Positions 11,913 through 23,953 of a DNA stretch of 64,000 nucleotides are shown here, one piece after another. This DNA comes from Panorpa germanica (Eukaryota; Arthropoda; Insecta; Mecoptera; Panorpidae). The translations under genes and the position numbers were made by a program. Each line of letters opens with the position of its first letter. Positions within the stretch are counted from its first letter, which is position 1. Location of the stretch: positions 1,922,001 to 1,986,000 of the forward strand of contig OY783212.1 in assembly GCA_963678705.1 (NCBI GenBank). The letters run 5' to 3'. The notes under the pieces were generated by a model that saw nothing but the letters and a program-made list of their open reading frames with translations, made no database searches and had not been told where the DNA came from.

Positions 11913-14240
11913 GTCTGCAAATCTAACATCTAAAATATATAAAATTCTCTAGCCAATTGCTATAAGTAATAGCAGTACAGAGAAAATATGAAAAAAATTC
12001 ATTTCGTAACATTGAAAACAATAGTGTTTTCATACACTACTAAAAAGCACTCTCGGGTTTTTAATAAATACCGATTTAAATATGTTAATTAGTTATCTGC
12101 AAACTTTTTTTTTTATGTATAAGGCGTTTTTATTTTTAAAAATAATTTCAAAATGATCTGATTTCAAAGCATATTACATTCGTTAGATATTTCGCAATTT
12201 AACGTATATAATCGATTAATTATATTTTAATTAACAAACTGTAATTATTGTATATTTATAAACATTTCTAGTATTTTATCTAATGGCTAGAATTTTAATA
12301 ATAATTTTATAGTATTTTTTTAACAGTTTTTCTTTTCGGAATAATTATTACAAATTATTAGTAGCTATGTTAAGGCTTACGATACATTTTAGCAAATATT
12401 GTTAAAGTTTTAAGTTGTATACTACGATCTTTAATATGTGTAGCATAAATTTGTAATTACGTCCTTATTTACAATTTTCTTTTAAATCGAATATTTGCAT
12501 CGCGTTACTTTTAATTTTTACATAATACTATAATACTATGAATAATTGATCTGCAGTCCGTTTTTGAAAATAATAAACAACTAAATTGTTTAAAACAAAT
12601 CCCTTGAGACATAATAATGTGTGATAAAAATAATGACCTCAGGTGAAACAAAACAGATTTTAAAATTTTTTAAAGACGTTGTTTTTGTTATGAACTGAGT
12701 TGAGCATTTTTCACGTGTCGTATTTGTAAATACATGTAGTGTTCCTAATTATTTAAATAATATATTTAAAATCATTAAACTGGCAAACAAGTAAACTTCT
12801 GACGTTATACTAAGTTTACTAATAACGTAGTGTTCTTCTTTTAAAGTCATATTATTAATAATTGATATATTTACAGTTTACAATTATGATAATTAGAAAA
12901 TGTGTTATTATTTTAAATAACGTTGCACGTTTGTTACCCAATTTTATTTCCCAAAATATTGATGGTTTTTAGTTTTGGTGTGTTTGTATATATTTATATA
13001 CCCCAAAACTTTTGTTAAAATACTTCGCCAGTTACTTTTAAAATATATTCTACAAAGATTTTAAATACATCATTAATCGCGTGTTGTATTTTCTTGTAAA
13101 TAGTCGCCAAAACTAAACTAAACATAAAATGCGGACTGCATCAAACGCGATGTTATTATTTTTAGTTTTTCATTTAATTTTTATAAAATTCGAATATTCT
13201 ATAAAAATAAATAGTTTTAAACATTTTGTGTAAAGTGTACAGTAGCATAATTAAAAATATTTTTGACGACAAATGAATTAAATACATTTACTACAATTAT
13301 TGTTTAAATTTTTCAATATATAAATATATATTGTATAATTTCAAAATAAAATTAATTTTTTATGATCAAAGAAAAAAAGCTGAACATAATTGTATTTAAT
13401 TATTAAAATTAAGTAATAACGAAGTTTAAATAAAGAAAAATGTCAAGATACAAAATTGTGTATGCCGTTTTTGTTTAGCTAAGATGAATGTTAACACATC
13501 GTACATTGTATGGTAGCCCACTATATTGTAGTGTTAAGCTTAAGAATCAGAACATTTTCGTTTTCTAGCGTCCCATATAATAATAAGAGACAGGGCTCAT
13601 AAGCACGGCTCACGACATTCTTGTTTATAGCTTACTTTAAGTGCACCAATAACCAATTCAAATAAAGCGTCTAGTAAAATAAATTTTGTATAAATTATAG
13701 TGTATATTTCTAAATCTCGTTTAATGAATTGAATTGGAACAAAATATAATTAAAAAATATTGATTCTGTATAATTAATCCCCTTAGCGGAAAATTGTATG
13801 TAACTTAAATATTTGTAAAGTGTAATTAAAAGAAGAAGACAAATTTTAAAAATTATTTTGAAAAATCGCGAATGTATTATTAACAATTTAAAAACATATT
13901 ATTTATCAGAAATAATTACATTTATGTATGTATAAATAAATATTTAAATTATTTAGTGCTAAATGCATTTGTTTGTGCAAAAATAAATAAATCGTTTATT
14001 GTAACATATTGTAGAAACTTTTTGTTCAAAATTAAATATTTATACTCTGTAGATATTGTTAATAATAAATTCGATAAACTATTTGTAAATTTGGAAATGT
14101 ATAAGATTGAAAGTGTATTGTAATTTTAGTATTAGATAAACTTTTTATAAATTGTTTGGTCCATAAGATGAAGAAATTATGTTTATATATCAACAAAACA
14201 AAATATAAAAAGTTTTCTTTTTTAATCATGTTTAATGTCA
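11913..14240 (+). other. Pumilio 3' UTR region with Pumilio response elements
   Basis: This AT-rich sequence follows the pumilio stop. Four exact TGTANATA matches lie on the sense strand: 12725-12732, 12985-12992, 13095-13102 and 14048-14055. Several AATAAA hexamers are present, so the true polyadenylation site cannot be chosen by eye. PUF genes often carry PUF sites in their own 3' UTRs, so autoregulation is plausible. With this base composition about one match would be expected by chance, so the enrichment is suggestive only. Confidence 0.5.
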
Positions 14241-17023
14241 ATAATTGTCACTCACCCTCGCCTACTTTAGATAAATTCCCACTTTAATGTAGCTGGCAAC
14301 TGGGACCCCCTCTTTGTGTAAGAATATCATTGCTCTCTACAAACTTGAACTGTAATTTTAATTGTACGCTTGAACATAATGTATTTAGCGTAGAGAATTA
14401 TTGACTTGGTTAAAATCTGCAAGAGTCGGGAGTCAATGGGAGCTTTACAGAAATAAATTCCGCATATTTTTATATAAGTTATGCATTTTTTATTCAATTA
14501 AAAATGTCTTAATTGTAGTATGGATTATTTTTAATTGTTGCATTTTATTTCATTTATATTACTAGCTTTTCTGATTATTAAAAACTTAATTGTGAGTATT
14601 TAAAGTTTAATTTAAAATAATTATAGACTCAAAACCTAAAGAACGAACCAGGTCATTTATCATGAGCAACTAGTAACTAAAATATATAATATACATTTGC
14701 TTTGGTCATTTGTTGTCTATGAAATTTGTAGCCCATTGTTCTTCATAAAATTGATTCCGGTTCGATTCTCTGATGAAATTGTACTTGTATACTTTTATTA
14801 ACAATAAGTTCTATATTTATAATTAGTTAAAACAAAATAATCAATTTTTTTAAGTAAACTAAAATTGTTGGTCGCTTATTATCAATGACTTATTGTTAAT
14901 AAATATAACATAACTTTAGCCTTATTATAAATTCTATAATTATAACACTCTAGATAAACTATAGTTGATTAAAAGTAACTTAGGTTCTGAATAGTTTCGT
15001 AAAACATTTGTGCATGATTAAGAAGGCGGAGGCACTTCGATCATTAAAGGTGTTTGTGTGCCTCGCGTGATAACAACTAGTATTGTTTTTATTAAAATAG
15101 GCCAAAGTATCAGATAATCCCGCCAACTTATTTCTTTGAACAAATGGAGCCGCCGTTTCAAGTCTTAATTTTATATGCCAATTTATTTAATTTGTGTAAT
15201 TGTATCACATTTTTTATATTATTTTATTATGTAAGAACTATTTAATTTTAGTTTTCGTATTAAATTTATTAAAACTAAAGTCGTATTATAATACAATAGA
15301 TTGATAAAAGTATAAATAATAAATAATTTTAAAAAATATAAAAAGAACACATTTTAAAAACATACAGCGCACTTTTAATATAATGAATACAATGCTAAAA
15401 TTATAGAATATTATATTAAATAAACAAATAAAACAGTGTATTTAAAATTATTATTATTTAAACACTAAAAGGTGGTAATTTTGAAAGCACTGAAGAACAT
15501 TCAGACTTTGTTGTTAAAATGAATTAATTACAATTAGTATTGTAATTGGTTTGGAACTGTATTTGCGAGGTGAACAAATCTAAATGCTATTGTATATATT
15601 TTTGCACTATCATTTTATTTTTTAATGTAAAAATATTTCATATAATTTATTAAATCATGCTTTTATACTTAGTCATCAATCGAAACAATCAATGAAATAT
15701 AATTATCTGTCTTCATGTATGTAGGTAAGAAAAGAACATTTCGTAAGAAGAGTAATCTCTCTGTTTCCTTTTGCGTTATCATAAATTTAGCTTTGTAATT
15801 AATTGTATTTTAATAGTTTAATGTCTGACTTAATTATTAACTGTAGATTAGGAATTGTATATCGCTGTACAAAGTAAAATTATAACTATTTAAATGACTA
15901 GTTTTATTTCATTTTGACGTTTAGCATTTTCATTTTATTTATTTAAATTCATTTTAAAAATTACTCCACGTTTTCAATGATTTGCGTTTGTAATGAACAC
16001 GAAGTTTCACTGGAAATAAATTGTAAACTTTCTATGAATTATTAAAAATGCATCAACCTAAATCGTAATTGTAAATATACAAACTCATTCATCATTAAGA
16101 TTTAAAATCATCAGTTATTTGAAAAATACGTGAAGACGTATATTAATTTTTTTTACTAAAAGAAAAAGTATTATTTTTATATAAAGAAAAAAAAAAACAA
16201 AGGATTTAGCCATATTAAATGTTCATTACATCAATTTAATAGGCAATCAGAATAAAAACATTTTATAATTTATTGTATATAAATAAATCATATATAAATA
16301 CCACATCTATCATCATCAAATCAAATTGTACCATTACATCATAATGACAAAACAAATATGTAAACAGAAATTTAATTGTTAAACAAGCGCCAAATGTCAA
16401 AATGAATAAATACAAGTATTAATTTTAAAGTTAACAAATTTTGATTTCATTTAACTCAGCGTAAATATTGTATAGTGTTTTTAGCACGTTTATATATACA
16501 TTACTTATAAATATTAAACCATTATTAATTATATATAATCTTACATGATAAATATTATATAATAAAACAAAATATCTGTATTAACTCGTCATTTTTATCT
16601 GTTTTAAATCTTGCCCAAATTTTCTTTTTTAATATTTTTTTCTGAAAAAGCGATAACACCACAAAGACCGTCCTTTCAAGAAAGTGGAAATTACCGTGGT
16701 TTTTGTAACGAAAAAAGATTATTAGATTTTGTTTAACTTGTTAAGATAAAAAAAAATCTTTTCTATACAAAATTATATATCAGTGGAATGTAGTAATAAC
16801 TTAATATTTTGTAGAAAATTAATATTCAGATAAATCATATAACTAGTGAAGTATGTAACCAGCACTGAATTTACTAGCGACATCTATTGGAAAGTAGTGT
16901 ACATATATATGGTTAAGGATTTAATTAACAGATGACTTATAATACGTATTAATTTCATTGAGCCTGGACAATATGTAACTTAATTAGATACATTTCTAAG
17001 TATTATACATACATATATATTTA
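14241..17023. other. Intergenic AT-rich DNA
   Basis: I see no coding region, RNA gene or clear repeat here. A 15 bp motif, ACTAGCGACATCTAT, occurs near 16873. It recurs near 22664 in the same orientation and near 18245 inverted, at the flanks of the satellite palindrome. Confidence 0.5.
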
Positions 17024-17310
17024 CAGTGGCGGCCTTAGCCACTGCGAGGCACTTGTTCTTTATGTAATTTAAGTAAATTGAAAGTAAGTATTTTTGATGA
17101 TGATTGAGAGAAAAGCACAATAAAGAAATAAATGTAGAGATGTAAAATTTTATATTGGAAGATTTATAAAAGTTAACAAGCACAAAGACGACAAATATTA
17201 ATAATGATAAATTAAGGTACATGAGTGTCTTAAAAGATATACGCAGTGATTCAAGTGGGTTTTCTAAAGCACGAGGCCCAAGATTCAAATTCATATATCC
17301 TATATTATAA
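17024..17310 (-). mobile_element. Fragment of a hAT-like element, copy 1
   Basis: This 290 bp block has a clear sister copy at 56295-56570 in the same orientation. Both begin CAGTGGCGG or CAGTAGCGG followed by the same run of similar sequence, a start typical of hAT transposon termini. Both can be read on the minus strand as related, frame-disrupted peptide sharing the block ALENPLESLRISFK or ALENLLESLRISFK. No intact transposase is present. The superfamily call rests on the terminus alone. Confidence 0.5.
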
Positions 17311-17699
17311 TGTTTTAAGTGAAAGTTTATATGTTTACGCGATTCGTATGGTGGCTCGAAAACTGTTCCATGCATCTTTTTGAAAATTGCCTATTTCGTA
17401 GAGAAAAGAATTGTAATACTTTTGGCATCCTCGGAATTTCCTGGAAACCCATAATTTTGGAAAAAGTAAAAAATTTTTGTTACTTTTTGCTGTATAACTC
17501 TTAATTAATTTTAACAAAAACGTTTAAATTTAATTTGTAATTGGTGAATAAAAGACATATAACAATGTACTATTTCTCCTGCCTTCAATTAATTGCTACA
17601 TTTAGTCTGTAAATATTGTCAGAAAATAATAGCAAAATACATGACTTTCTTGTAATGTAAATTTTACTCGTAAGTAATGTTGCCGCTCCGTCAGGCGCA

Positions 17700-18190
17700 A
17701 TGATGTCTAAGTTTTATTAAATTCATGGACATTTTTTTCTAATTTTTTTTTCTAATTCTTTGAAATATTTTGATACAGTTTATTAATTTTTTGATACATT
17801 AGATTTTAAATACCTACGTGATTTTGGTTTTAATGCGACCTTTTTTATTTTCACGGACATTTAAAAAAAAAAATTACAACTCATTTTCTTAAAAAAAATT
17901 GATGCAGTTATGTTCCTTATGTTCTAAAATAAAAAACTGCTTCATTACATTTTAAATATCTACGCGATTTTGGTTTTTATGCGACCTTTTCTATTTTCAT
18001 TGACATTTTTTTTCTAAAATTTTTATTTGATTCTTTGGAACCATTTGATGCAGATATGTTCGTTATGCTCTAAAATAAAAAACTGCATTAAATATCTACA
18101 CGATTTTGGTTTTTATGCGACCTTTTTTATTTTCATGGACATTTTTTTTCTAAAATTTTTATTTGATTCTTTGGAATAATTAGATGCAGT
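17700..18190 (+). repeat. Diverged (older) units at the outer left arm
   Basis: Three imperfect units carry TATGCGACC, CATGGACATT and GATGCAG blocks. They share variants (TTATTTTCATGGACATT, GATTTTGG) that differ from the central units and match the stretch at 23954-24320 instead. They are spaced less regularly than the central array. Confidence 0.7.
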
Positions 18191-18430
18191 TATGATTCTT
18201 AGGCAACACAAATAACGTCTCTTTATAGTTTGTAATTACATAAATAGATGTCGCTAGTAGTTTTTTAAATTGGAATTGAACTGTAGTATTTATATGATAA
18301 TGTAAATTTAGTAAATACAATATTTTCATCATTTTTAAAAAGAGTATAACCTTCTATCATCTCGAAGAAATGAAGAAAAATTAGTTTTTGGCTAAAATTA
18401 AAAATTACATAATTACAATATCAATATCAC
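18191..18430 (+). repeat. Segment interrupting the left arm, related to the right outer flank
   Basis: The part from GGCAACACAA through TAGATGTCGCTAGTAGT at about 18201-18258 is repeated in inverted form at about 22662-22722. A later part resembles the palindrome's inner junction near 19905-19960. It breaks the left tandem array into an old outer and a young inner portion. Confidence 0.5.
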
Positions 18431-19855
18431 GCGTTTTTCTAAAGAAATTTTTTGGATTTCTTGAAATTTTTTGACGCAGCTATGTTCGCCAGGCTTTAAG
18501 TTAAAGAACTGCTTCATTACATTTTAAATATCCACGCGTTTCTGGCTTTTATGCGACCTTTTTTAAATTCATGGACTTTTTTTTCTAAAAATTTTTTTTG
18601 GATTTCTTGAAATTTTTTGATGCAGTTATGTTCGCTAGGCTTTAAATTGAAGAACTGCTTCATTACATGTTAAATATCTACACGATTCTCGCTTTTATGC
18701 GACCTTTTTTAAATTCATGGACTTTTTTTGTTAAAATTTTTTTTTGGATTTCCTGAAATTTTTTGATGCAGTTATGTTCGCCAGGCTTTAAGTTAAAGAA
18801 CTGCTTCATTACATTTTAAATATCCACGCGTTTCTGGCTTTTATGCGACTTTTTTTAAATTCATGGACTTTTTTTTCTAAAACTTTTTTTTGGATTTCTT
18901 GAAATTTTTTGATGCAGTTATGTTCGCCAGGCTTTAAGTTAAAGAACTGCTTCATTACATTTTAAATATCCACGCGTTTCTGGCTTTTATGCGACCTTTT
19001 TAAAATTCATGGACTTTCTTTTCTAAAACTTTTTTTTTGGATTTCTTGAAATTTTTTGATGCAGTTATGTTTACTAGGCTTTAAGTTAAAGAACTGCTTC
19101 ATTACATTTTAAATATCCACGCGTTTCTGGCTTTTATGCGACCTTTTTTAAATTCATGGACTTACTTTTCTAAAACTTTTTTTTTGGATTTCCTGAAATT
19201 TTTTGATGCAGTTATGTTCGCCAGGCTTTAAGTTAAAGAACTGCTTCATTACATTTTAAATATCCACGCATTTCTGGCTTTTATGCAACCTTTTTTAAAT
19301 TCATGGACTTTTTTTTCTAAAACTTTTTTTTTGGATTTCTTGAAATTTTTTGATGCAGTTATGTTCGCCAGGCTTTAAGTTAAAGAACTGCTTCATTACA
19401 TTTTAAATATCCACGCGTTTCTGGCTTTTATGCGACCTTTTTTAAATTCATGGACTTTTTTTTCTAAAAATTTTTTTTGGATTTCTTGATTTTTTTTGAT
19501 GCAGTTATGTTCGCTAGGCTTTAAGTTAAAGAACTGCTTCATTACATTTTAAATATCCACGCGTTTCTGGCATTTATACGACCTTTTTTAAATTCATGGA
19601 CTTTTTTTTCTAAAAATTTTTTTTGGATTTCCTGAAATTTTTTTATGCAGTTATGTTCGCTAGGCTTTAAGTTAAAGAACTGCTTCATTACATTTTAAAT
19701 ATCCACGCGTTTCTGCCTTTTATGCGACCTTTTTTAAATTCATGGACTTTTTTTTTCTAAAAATTTTCTTTGGATTTCTTGAAATTTTTTGATGCAGTTA
19801 TGTTTGCTAGGCTTTAAATTAAAGAACTGCATCATTAGATTTTAAATATCTACGC
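18431..19855 (+). repeat. Left tandem array, about 10 units of 146-147 bp
   Basis: The marker TATGTTCGC or a close variant recurs at 18481, 18627, 18773, 18919, 19066, 19213, 19360, 19506, 19652 and 19799, giving spacings of 146 or 147. Each unit holds a T-rich run ending in TTTTTTGATGCAG, a good match to a 3' splice site on the plus strand, then a GCTTTAAG block, a CTGCTTCATTACATTTTAAATATC block and a TTTATGCGACC block. Confidence 0.9.
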
Positions 19856-20080
19856 AGAAACTCAAAAAATTGCATTGCTCTTAAAATCATAAAAGTGAAC
19901 CTTTTTATCATTTTTAACAAGATTATAGTCTTCTTTCATTGAAAAACTGAAGAAGAAAATATGTTATTTTTATAACGGTTTTTTATATAATTTTGAATGC
20001 TCATTTTAAATTTGTAATTAAGTTTTAGATAAGTCTTTTGGATTACGAGATATCGGCATAAAAAGTCAAACAATTTTTAT

Positions 20081-20114
20081 GAAAAGTAAGAAGACTATAC
20101 TCTTCTTACTTTTC
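20081..20114. repeat. 13 bp perfect hairpin at the palindrome centre
   Basis: GAAAAGTAAGAAG at 20081-20093 is the exact reverse complement of 20102-20114, with an 8-base loop. It lies in the central spacer of the large inverted repeat. Confidence 0.85.
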
Positions 20115-20339
20115 AAAAAAATTAAAAAAAAAAGTATTATTTTTATAACGGATTTTAACTTAATTTTGAATGCTGATTTCAAATTTATAATTCATTTTTA
20201 AATAAGTATTTTAGTTCTTGTTATATCAATATATTAAATCTCTTCATCGGAGCATGCAATGAAAGAAGACTATAATCTTGTTAAAAATGATGAAAAGGTT
20301 CACTTTTATGATTTTAAGAGCAATGCAATTTTTTGAGTT

Positions 20340-22130
20340 TCTGCGTAGATATTTAAAATGTAATGAAGCAGTTTTTTATTTTAAAGCCTAACGAACATAA
20401 CTGCATCAAAAAATTTCAAGAAATCCAAAAAAAAAATTTTCGAAAAAAAAGTCCATGAATTTAAAAAAGGTCTCATAAAAGCCAGAAACGCGTGGATATT
20501 TAAAATGTAATGAAGCAGTTCTTTAACTTAAAGCCTGGCGAACATAACTGCATCAAAAAATTTCAAGAAATCAAAAAAAAAGTTTTAGAAAAAAAAGTCC
20601 ATGAATTTATAAAAGGTCGCATAAAAGCCAGAAACGCGTGGATATTTAAAATGTAATGAAGCAGTTCTTTAACTTAAAGCCTAGCGAACATAACTACATC
20701 AAAAAATTTCAAGAAATCCAAAAAAAAAGTTTTAGAAAAAAAAGTCCATGAATTTAAAAAAGGTCGCATAAAAGCCAGAAACGCGTGGATATTTAAAATG
20801 TAATGAAGCAGTTCTTTTACTTAAAGCCTAGCGAACATAACTGCATCAAAAAATTTCAAGAAATCCAAAAAAAAAGTTTTAGAAAAAAAAGTCCATGAAT
20901 TTAAAAAAGGTCGCATAAAAGCCAGAAACGCGTGGATATTTAAAATGTAATGAAGCAGTTCTTTAACTTAAAGCCTAGCGAACATAACTGCATCAAAAAA
21001 TTTCAAGAAATCAAAAAAAAAAGTTTTAGAAAAAAAAGTTCATGAATTTAAAAAAGGTCGCATAAAAGCCAGAAGCGCGTGGATATTTAAAATGTAATGA
21101 AGCAGTTCTTTAATTTAAAGCTTGGCGAACATAACTGCATCAAAAAATTTCAAGAAATCCAAAAAAAAACTATTAGAAAAAAAAGTCCATGAATTTAAAA
21201 AAGGTCGCATAAAAGCCAGAAACGCGTGGATATTTAAAATGTAATGAAGCAGTTCTTTAATTTAAAGCCTGGCGAACATAACTGCATCAAAAAACTTCAA
21301 GAAATCCAAAAAAAAAGTTTTAGAAAAAAAAGTCCATGAATTTAAAAAAGGTCGCATAAAAGCCAGAAATGCGTGGATATTTAAAATGTAATGAAGCAGT
21401 TCTTTAACTTAAAGCCTGGCGAACATAACTGCATCAAAAAATTTCAAGAAATCCAAAAAAAAAGTTTTAGAAAAAATAGTCCATGAATTTAAAAAAGGTC
21501 GCATAAAAGCCAGAACCGCGTAGATATTTAAAATGTAATGAAGCAGTTTTTTATTTTAAAGCCTAGCGAACATAACTGCATCAAGAAAATTCAAGAAATC
21601 CAGAAAAAGTTTTAGAAAAAAAAGTCCATGAATTTAAAAAAGGTCGCATAAAAGCCAGAAACGCGTGGATATTTAAAATGTAATGAAGCAGTTCTTTAAC
21701 TTAAAGCCTGGCGAACATAACTGCATCAAAAAATTTCAGGAAATCCAAGAAAAAAGTTTTAGAAAAGTAAGTCCATGAATTTAAAAAAGGTCGCATAAAA
21801 GCCAGAAACGCGTGGATATTTAAAATGTAATGAAGCAGTTCTTTAACTTAAAGCCTAGTAAACATAACTGCATCAAAAAATTTCAAGAAATCCAAAAAAA
21901 AAGTTTTAGAAAAGAAAGTCCATGAATTTTAAAAAGGTCGCATAAAAGCCAGAAACGCGTGGATATTTAAAATGTAATGAAGCAGTTTTTTATTTTAAAG
22001 CCTAGCGAACATAACTGCATCAAGAAAATTCAAGAAATACAAAGAAAAAGTTTTAGAAAAAAAAGTCCATGAATTTAAAAAAGGTCGCATAAAAGCCAGA
22101 ATCGCGTAGATATTTAAAATCTAATGATGT
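20340..22130 (-). repeat. Right tandem array, about 12-13 units of 146-147 bp
   Basis: The marker CATAACTGCATC or a close variant recurs with spacings of 145-148, its CATAA part ending at 20400, 20547, 20693, 20840, 20987, 21134, 21281, 21428, 21575, 21720, 21867 and 22014. Units are the reverse complement of those in the left array and look highly similar to each other. The splice-acceptor-like motif therefore lies on the minus strand here. Confidence 0.9.
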
Positions 22131-22958
22131 GGCTTTTTAATTTTAGATGATAAGAAACATAACTGTATCAAAATATTTCAAAAGAATGTAAAAATAAATT
22201 GGAAAACATGTCCAAACTTAGACATCATTGCGCCTGACAGAGCGGCAACATTACTTACGAGTAAAATTTACAGTACAAGTAAATCATGTATTTTGCAATT
22301 ATTTTCTGACAATATTTACAGACTAAATGTAACAATTAAAGGAATGCGAAAGAAATATTATATTCTTATACGTTTTTTATTCACTAATCAGCAATCAAAT
22401 TTAACTGTTTTTCTTAAAATTAATTAAGAGTTATACAGCAAAAATTAACAACATTTTTAAGAAAATTGAAGTTTTAACTTTAACAAAAATACAAATAACT
22501 CTGTTTTTGGAAAGAAAGAAGACTTTAACGTTCTTAAAGTTGATCAAAATGTTGTATTTTTCAGCTTGAACACATTTAGAACTTTGTTTGTGTTCGAGAG
22601 ATAAAGCAATATATACAATTAACATATAAAGCTTAGTCTAATTTAAATCAAATAAATAATACTACTAGCGACATCTATCAAAATAATCATATAACTAAAA
22701 TGAGGTGTTAATTGTGTTGCCTACTATCCAGGCGTTAAAGTTGCCTGTAAAGTTAAAATATATTTCATATGTTTGTGTAAAATTAAAATAAAACCAAGGT
22801 ATATTTCATATTTTAATATAAATTTTTATTTGAGACACCAATTAAGAAATTTATTTGTAGTACATTTTTACCATAACTGATATAATGTCATAATATAAAT
22901 AGCTAAAGAATTGACGATATAGAAATATTAATTTCTATTTGTGTAAAAACAATTTTCC

Positions 22959-23953
22959 CTAATCCATAATTGGGTAATCTCCTTGCTTGCAATTTTCAAA
23001 GCCATTCTTTTTGGCAACGTAATGTTTCGATATTAGCGTTGAGATCGTACTTGCATAGCTTTTGTTGGACATCTCGCTGTATGAACCATCGCCAGCGCGA
23101 GTCAGACGCTGCTTCATCTGCCAAGAAACAGGATCCATAACAAATTAGGTAACTTAACAATTCCACTCCATTATTATAAAAATATTTTACCATTTTTTTT
23201 GGAGACGCCGATTTTCTGTCATAAATAAATCCTAAATGTGCGAGAAAATCTATGTAATGTGTAGAAGGGTTGAAAATCATCCCTAATTCAGTGGCTCGGT
23301 AATCCCAAGGGAAAGTGTGGTGGTAGTTGTGCCAACCCTCGCCGCTTGTGAGGAATGCGACGATCACGGACTCCACTGGTTTTAGAGTTCTGAAAGTACA
23401 AAGATATTTCATAGTTAAGTTAAGTTAAGGCTTAGTTAAGTTAAACTAAAAATCATCCCTACTTGTCGTATGGTCTGTAGCCGTATATATGTGCCGCACT
23501 GTTCACCAGCCAAGTTATATTAAGTAGCAAAACTGATCGAGCAACGAAAGCTGTGCAGAAAGATGTAAAAACACTTTCATTCCAGAAATACACTGGAATC
23601 AGGACAGGAATAACTAATGAGAATATTACGTAAAGTGTCTTGTAGTACCTAAAACATATAAAACAAAATTAGCAGAAAGTACACCTCATTTTTATTAATT
23701 TAATCGCCTGCATTTTTTACTTGGGCAACTACTGTTACGTGTTCCCTTTTTGTAAACTTACTTCTTTTGAAACATGACTAACTTATCGGCTTCCAAGTCA
23801 GACATGTCGATGTTCTTTCCATACTCAATAACTTTGGGATGTTTTCTTGTCATCAGCCATCCAATGTGTGAGAAGAAAAACCCACGGTTTGCGTTGTGCG
23901 GGTCACCATCAGTGTCTGAATATTTGTGATGTTGTCTGTGGTCTCGAACCCAA
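22959..23953 (-). CDS. Acyl-CoA delta-9-type desaturase, 3' exons only
   Basis: Membrane desaturases of the ER introduce a double bond into fatty acyl-CoA using a di-iron centre held by three histidine boxes. Four exons read in perfect phase on the minus strand: 23953-23762, 23648-23463, 23389-23191 and 23117-22959 (TAG at 22959-22961), about 244 residues. Visible are histidine box 2 (DHRQHH), the conserved DPHNANRGFFFSHIGWL block, the NSAAHIYGYRPYD motif, box 3 (HNYHH in GEGWHNYHHTFPWDYR) and the late RAGDGS motif. No stop or frameshift is seen. The exon or exons with box 1 (HRLWSH type) and the start codon were not found anywhere upstream in the window. The exon at 23953 abuts 147 bp-type repeats. 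It is either a 5'-truncated copy or a gene whose first exons lie farther away. The substrate cannot be told. Confidence 0.85.

Larger units (their letters stand above)
17484..22445. repeat. Giant inverted repeat with satellite arms (Foldback-like)
   Basis: The outer edges match as inverted repeats: the segment at 17484-17512 is the reverse complement of 22418-22446. Matching continues inwards through the unique segments 17575-17710 and 22210-22345, then through opposed tandem arrays of a 146-147 bp unit, and then through 19856-19940 against 20256-20340. The centre, about 19940-20256, is an imperfect direct repeat containing a small hairpin. There is no coding frame of note. The architecture resembles Foldback elements, whose terminal inverted repeats consist of direct repeats, but a pure satellite palindrome is also possible. 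No target duplication was recognised at the edges. Confidence 0.85.

Noticed and set aside
16980-17375. 131-residue minus-strand open frame
   Set aside because: Most of it is the shared hAT-like repeat read through; the sister copy at 56295 breaks the frame, so it is not a host gene.
18431-22130. CRISPR-like array
   Set aside because: Units are contiguous and similar over their full 147 bp with no variable spacers, and the genome is eukaryotic.
22996-23190. Continuous reading of the desaturase exon to a TGA at 22996
   Set aside because: Reading on gives a tail unlike any desaturase. A donor after ATG at 23191 and an acceptor at 23117 restore the conserved RAGDGS motif in phase and a TAG at 22959.
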